Source: Algibacter mikhailovii (GTDB taxonomy: Bacteria; Bacteroidota; Bacteroidia; Flavobacteriales; Flavobacteriaceae). From it: DNA of 64,000 nucleotides. Below are positions 61,150 through 64,000 of this stretch, in pieces. The notes under the pieces are model-generated. The model ran no database searches and was not told the origin of the DNA. It worked only from the letters and a program-made list of their open reading frames with translations. The stretch spans positions 248,001-312,000 of the forward strand of contig NZ_BMWZ01000004.1 in assembly GCF_014651495.1 (NCBI RefSeq), read 5' to 3'. Within the stretch, counting starts at the first letter, position 1, and each line of letters opens with the position of its first letter. The translations under genes were made by a program, and so were the position numbers.

Positions 61150-62028
61150 ATGAACACAGATACTACTTCAAATATTTTACCAGAACGTCAGGCTAAACCA
61201 AAATGGCTTAGGGTTAAACTTCCTACCGGAAAAAAATACACAGAACTAAGAGGTTTAGTTGATAAATATAGTTTAAATACCATCTGTACTTCTGGTAGTT
61301 GTCCAAATATGGGAGAATGTTGGGGAGAAGGAACTGCTACCTTTATGATACTGGGAAATATTTGTACACGTTCATGTGGCTTTTGCGGCGTTAAAACGGG
61401 TAGACCGGAGACTGTGGACTGGGACGAACCTGAAAAAGTAGCGCGTTCAATAAAAATCATGAGCATTAAACATGCTGTCTTAACAAGCGTTGATAGAGAT
61501 GACTTAAAAGATATGGGTAGTATTATGTGGTCTGAAACAGTAAAGGCCGTTAGACGCATGAACCCTAATACAACACTAGAAACTCTTATCCCTGATTTTC
61601 AAGGTATACACAATCATATTGATCGAATTATTGATGTGGCGCCAGAGGTGGTTTCCCATAATATTGAAACCGTTCGTCGTTTAACGCGTGAAGTAAGAAT
61701 ACAGGCCCAATATGATCGCAGTATGGGGGTATTAAAATACTTAAAACAACAAGGTCAACGTAGAACTAAATCTGGAATCATGTTAGGTTTAGGCGAAAAA
61801 CGAGAAGAAGTTATACAAACATTACATGACCTAAAAGCTAATGATGTTGATGTTGTTACCATTGGGCAATATCTTCAACCTAGCAAGAAACATTTACCGG
61901 TTAAACAATTTATAACACCCGATCAGTTTAAAGAGTATGAAGAAATTGGATTAGATTTAGGCTTTAGACATGTTGAAAGTAGCGCACTAGTTCGATCTTC
62001 TTATAAAGCTCAAAAACATATCAATTAG
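61150..62028 (+). CDS. lipA: lipoyl synthase
   Basis: 292 residues. A radical SAM enzyme that inserts two sulfurs into octanoyl-proteins using two 4Fe-4S clusters. The auxiliary cluster motif is CTSGSCPNMGECW, the radical SAM motif CTRSCGFCGVKTGRP, and the C-terminal RSSYKA contains the Arg-Ser-Ser that binds the auxiliary cluster. Length is normal for bacteria. The next gene, GAPDH, begins 2 bp after the stop, so they may be one transcript. Confidence 0.97.
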   Translation: MNTDTTSNILPERQAKPKWLRVKLPTGKKYTELRGLVDKYSLNTICTSGSCPNMGECWGEGTATFMILGNICTRSCGFCGVKTGRPETVDWDEPEKVARSIKIMSIKHAVLTSVDRDDLKDMGSIMWSETVKAVRRMNPNTTLETLIPDFQGIHNHIDRIIDVAPEVVSHNIETVRRLTREVRIQAQYDRSMGVLKYLKQQGQRRTKSGIMLGLGEKREEVIQTLHDLKANDVDVVTIGQYLQPSKKHLPVKQFITPDQFKEYEEIGLDLGFRHVESSALVRSSYKAQKHIN

Positions 62029-62030
62029 AC

Positions 62031-63041
62031 ATGATTAATGTTGCCATTAACGGTTTTGGTAGAATAGGTCGTCGTGTTTTTAGATTACTTCAAAACTCCA
62101 AACAGTTTAAGGTTGTAGCCATTAATGATTTAGCTGATGCTAGAACATTGAGTCACTTATTAAAATATGATAGTGTTCATGGTGTTTTTGATGGCAACAT
62201 TACATCAGGACCCAATTTCATTAATATTGCGGGAAATAGCGTTTCCTTATTAAATGAATCTCACCCTAAATCTATTGACTGGAGACCATTCGATGTTCAT
62301 TTTGTGATCGAGGCTACAGGTAAGTTTAAAAATAGTGCCGCACTCAAGCATCATATAAAAAATGGAGCCAAACAGGTTATCCTAAGTGTTCCTGCTGATG
62401 AGGAAAACATTAAAACCATTGTTTTAGGCGTAAATGAAGATACCATTAATGGTACTGAACTTATTATTTCAAATGCATCGTGCACCACTAACAATGCTGC
62501 ACCTATGATAGATGTAATTAATACGCTTTGCGGCATTGATCAAGCTTATATTACCACAGTCCACTCATATACCACAGATCAGAGTTTGCATGACCAACCC
62601 CATCGCGATTTAAGACGATCTAGAGCGGCAGGTCAATCTATTGTTCCAACAACTACAGGTGCGGCAAAAGCATTGACTAAGATTTTTCCGGATTTATCTA
62701 AAGCTATTGGCGGGTGTGGCATTAGAGTTCCAGTTATTAATGGCTCTTTAACAGACATTACATTTAATGTAAAAAAACAAGTTTCTATTGATGACATTAA
62801 TAATGCTTTTAAAATAGCTTCTAAAGCACAATATAAAGGAATTATTGAATATACTGAAGATCCTATTGTTTCTATAGATATTGTTGGAAATAGACATTCC
62901 TGTGTTTTTGATTCTCAGATGACATCTGTAATTGGAAACATGGTTAAAATAATTGGCTGGTACGATAATGAGTCGGGATATTCGCAACGAATTATAGACC
63001 TAATGTGCAATTTATCGGAAAAAATTCCCATTTGTCGATAA
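62031..63041 (+). CDS. gap: glyceraldehyde-3-phosphate dehydrogenase type I
   Basis: 336 residues. Rossmann start INGFGRIGRRVFR, AINDLADARTLSHLLKYDSVHG (NAD-binding Asp), catalytic SNASCTTNNAAPM with Cys about residue 153, TTVHSYTTDQSLHDQPHRDLRRSRAA with the base His, and WYDNESGYSQRI. The usual second Cys of the CTTNC loop is Asn (CTTNN), which is not needed for catalysis. It follows lipA by 2 bp. The cell may have another GAPDH elsewhere; gene order does not tell which is glycolytic. Confidence 0.93.
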   Translation: MINVAINGFGRIGRRVFRLLQNSKQFKVVAINDLADARTLSHLLKYDSVHGVFDGNITSGPNFINIAGNSVSLLNESHPKSIDWRPFDVHFVIEATGKFKNSAALKHHIKNGAKQVILSVPADEENIKTIVLGVNEDTINGTELIISNASCTTNNAAPMIDVINTLCGIDQAYITTVHSYTTDQSLHDQPHRDLRRSRAAGQSIVPTTTGAAKALTKIFPDLSKAIGGCGIRVPVINGSLTDITFNVKKQVSIDDINNAFKIASKAQYKGIIEYTEDPIVSIDIVGNRHSCVFDSQMTSVIGNMVKIIGWYDNESGYSQRIIDLMCNLSEKIPICR

Positions 63042-63047
63042 AATAAT

Positions 63048-63055
63048 TATATTTG
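63048..63055 (+). promoter_or_regulatory. -7 element TATATTTG
   Basis: Exact TAnnTTTG, 20 bp before the TPR protein ATG at 63076. Confidence 0.5.
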
Positions 63056-63075
63056 TCTGTATTATTAATTTAATT

Positions 63076-64000
63076 ATGTCCCATACTAAACACTACTTTT
63101 ATATTATTTTGCTAATTTTTAGTCTAAGTCTATCTGCTCAAAATACGATGGAAGAGGATCCTGAAATTACACAGAATAATATAAATTACCGCATTTTACA
63201 GTCGCAAACCGAACTACAAAACTTCAATTACTATAATGCTCAAAAGCATTTAGATGAAGCTCTTGAATTGGCTGAAAAAGGAGACAATAAAAAAAGTCTT
63301 GGTCTTATTTATGCACTTAAAGGGCGCATACAATTAATTATTGATGAGAAAGACAAAGCCATAAAGTCTCTGAATAAAGCCATTGAAATACAGCGTATCA
63401 TTGATGACAATCTAAATTTAGGCAGTTCGTACAAAACCTTTGGAGATGTTTATTTGGCAAAAAAAGATTACTATTCTGCCTTAGACTCTTACCGTGCTGC
63501 CAAATCAAAATTTGAAGAAGAAGAACTCAATGAAGAATTAGCTGAAACTTTATTACGAGAAGGGAAAACCTATATTGAATTAAAAAATTATCACAAAGCT
63601 CGTGATGTTATTGAGCAAGCATTGGCCATTGCTAAGAAGTATGACTATTTAGAAACACAAAGTGGATCACTTATTAACCACGCCCTAGTCTACAATAAAT
63701 TAGGTAATAATGAAAAAGCTATTGCCGCAGGTAAAGAAGGCATACAAATTGCAAAGACAAAACAATTTAGCAACACGCTTAATCAAGGTTATTTAGTCGT
63801 TAGTAATGTATATAACAATATTGGAAGTTATAAAAACTCCAGAGAGTATTTGAATCTACATTTAAAACTTTCAGATTCCATAAGAAATTTAACTCGCATA
63901 AATTCCTCTAGTGATCAAGAAACACAATACCTTCTGAATGAAGAAATTGAGAAAAACCATGAAATTGTAGAGAAATTAGAAAAAGCTGAAGACGATAAAA
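63076..64000 (+). CDS. secreted TPR-repeat protein, probably sensor kinase or regulator, 3' partial
   Basis: Open from the ATG at 63076 to the window end, no stop. A signal peptide (IILLIFSLSLSAQN) is followed by at least six tetratricopeptide repeats, for example YNAQKHLDEALELAEKGDN, DKAIKSLNKAIEIQRII and YSALDSYRAAKSKFEEEEL. The visible end is entering a coiled coil (EEIEKNHEIVEKLEKAED). In Bacteroidota this N-terminus most often precedes a membrane helix and a histidine kinase or a LuxR/Fis-type domain. That part lies beyond the window, so the type is unresolved. Confidence 0.8.
   Translation, partial: MSHTKHYFYIILLIFSLSLSAQNTMEEDPEITQNNINYRILQSQTELQNFNYYNAQKHLDEALELAEKGDNKKSLGLIYALKGRIQLIIDEKDKAIKSLNKAIEIQRIIDDNLNLGSSYKTFGDVYLAKKDYYSALDSYRAAKSKFEEEELNEELAETLLREGKTYIELKNYHKARDVIEQALAIAKKYDYLETQSGSLINHALVYNKLGNNEKAIAAGKEGIQIAKTKQFSNTLNQGYLVVSNVYNNIGSYKNSREYLNLHLKLSDSIRNLTRINSSSDQETQYLLNEEIEKNHEIVEKLEKAEDDK

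Noticed and set aside
1-64000. CRISPR arrays, prophage or insertion sequences
   Set aside because: No regularly spaced direct repeats, cas genes, transposases, integrases or phage structural genes were seen.

Overview
The window comes from an AT-rich member of the Bacteroidota, almost certainly the family Flavobacteriaceae. The evidence is a type IX secretion (T9SS) C-terminal sorting domain, a T9SS plug-domain (DUF5103) protein, many secreted proteins whose signal peptides end in AQ or similar, a complete Na+-NQR operon, and the Bacteroidota-type -7 promoter element TAnnTTTG a short distance upstream of many start codons. Shine-Dalgarno sites are mostly absent. Na+-NQR and polysaccharide-related secreted proteins fit a marine lifestyle, but that is inference. 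Most of the window is chromosomal housekeeping and accessory metabolism. I see no prophage, insertion sequence, CRISPR array or rRNA.

Layout. 1-2.4 kb: the tail of a carbohydrate-associated locus (T9SS-exported BACON + F5/8-type protein, sugar isomerase-like TIM barrel, EF-hand protein). 2.4-4.3 kb: an rhlE-DUF6500-VF530 operon. 4.5-13.3 kb: single genes (YpfJ-type metallopeptidase, PLP decarboxylase, DUF5995, a 626-residue secreted lyase-like protein, a UDG-family protein, an outer-membrane barrel, a methyltransferase, a lipoprotein). 13.3-20.3 kb: a kynurenine catabolic cluster (kynureninase, kynurenine 3-monooxygenase, GNAT, atypical SDR, 3-hydroxyanthranilate dioxygenase, ACMSD-type decarboxylase, O-methyltransferase) with a divergent CDGSH/ferredoxin fusion. 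A palindromic interspersed repeat sits between the dioxygenase and decarboxylase genes.

20.3-28.6 kb: a response regulator, tatA, an M1 metallopeptidase, DUF6702, two CarboxypepD_reg-like paralogues, peptidase E, tRNA-Gly(UCC), two acetyltransferases and an ankyrin protein. 28.8-34.9 kb: gpmI, a HAD-like hydrolase, map, a methyltransferase, DUF423, apbE and two small unknown genes. 35.0-41.0 kb: nqrABCDEF on the minus strand; ApbE would attach FMN to NqrB and NqrC. 41.2-48.5 kb: the T9SS plug protein, apaG, an XRE-DUF4870 regulator followed by two CPBP membrane proteases, a frameshifted lipocalin-like lipoprotein gene, DUF2200, a duplicated lipocalin-like protein and an esterase.

48.6-64.0 kb: valS, a DUF1573 protein, a retropepsin-PDZ protein, an aminotransferase-murB pair, an ECF sigma/anti-sigma pair, aqpZ, a GT2-ECF sigma-NRAMP-like operon, lipA, a GAPDH, and the start of a TPR protein cut by the window edge.

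No single locus is clearly a new system. The best candidates for a second look are the XRE-DUF4870/CPBP/CPBP cassette with its phased TGAC repeats, the CarboxypepD pair with DUF6702 and M1 peptidase, the SDR without Tyr/Lys in the kynurenine operon, the NRAMP-like transporter without the metal-binding motifs, and the A8 homopolymer frameshift.
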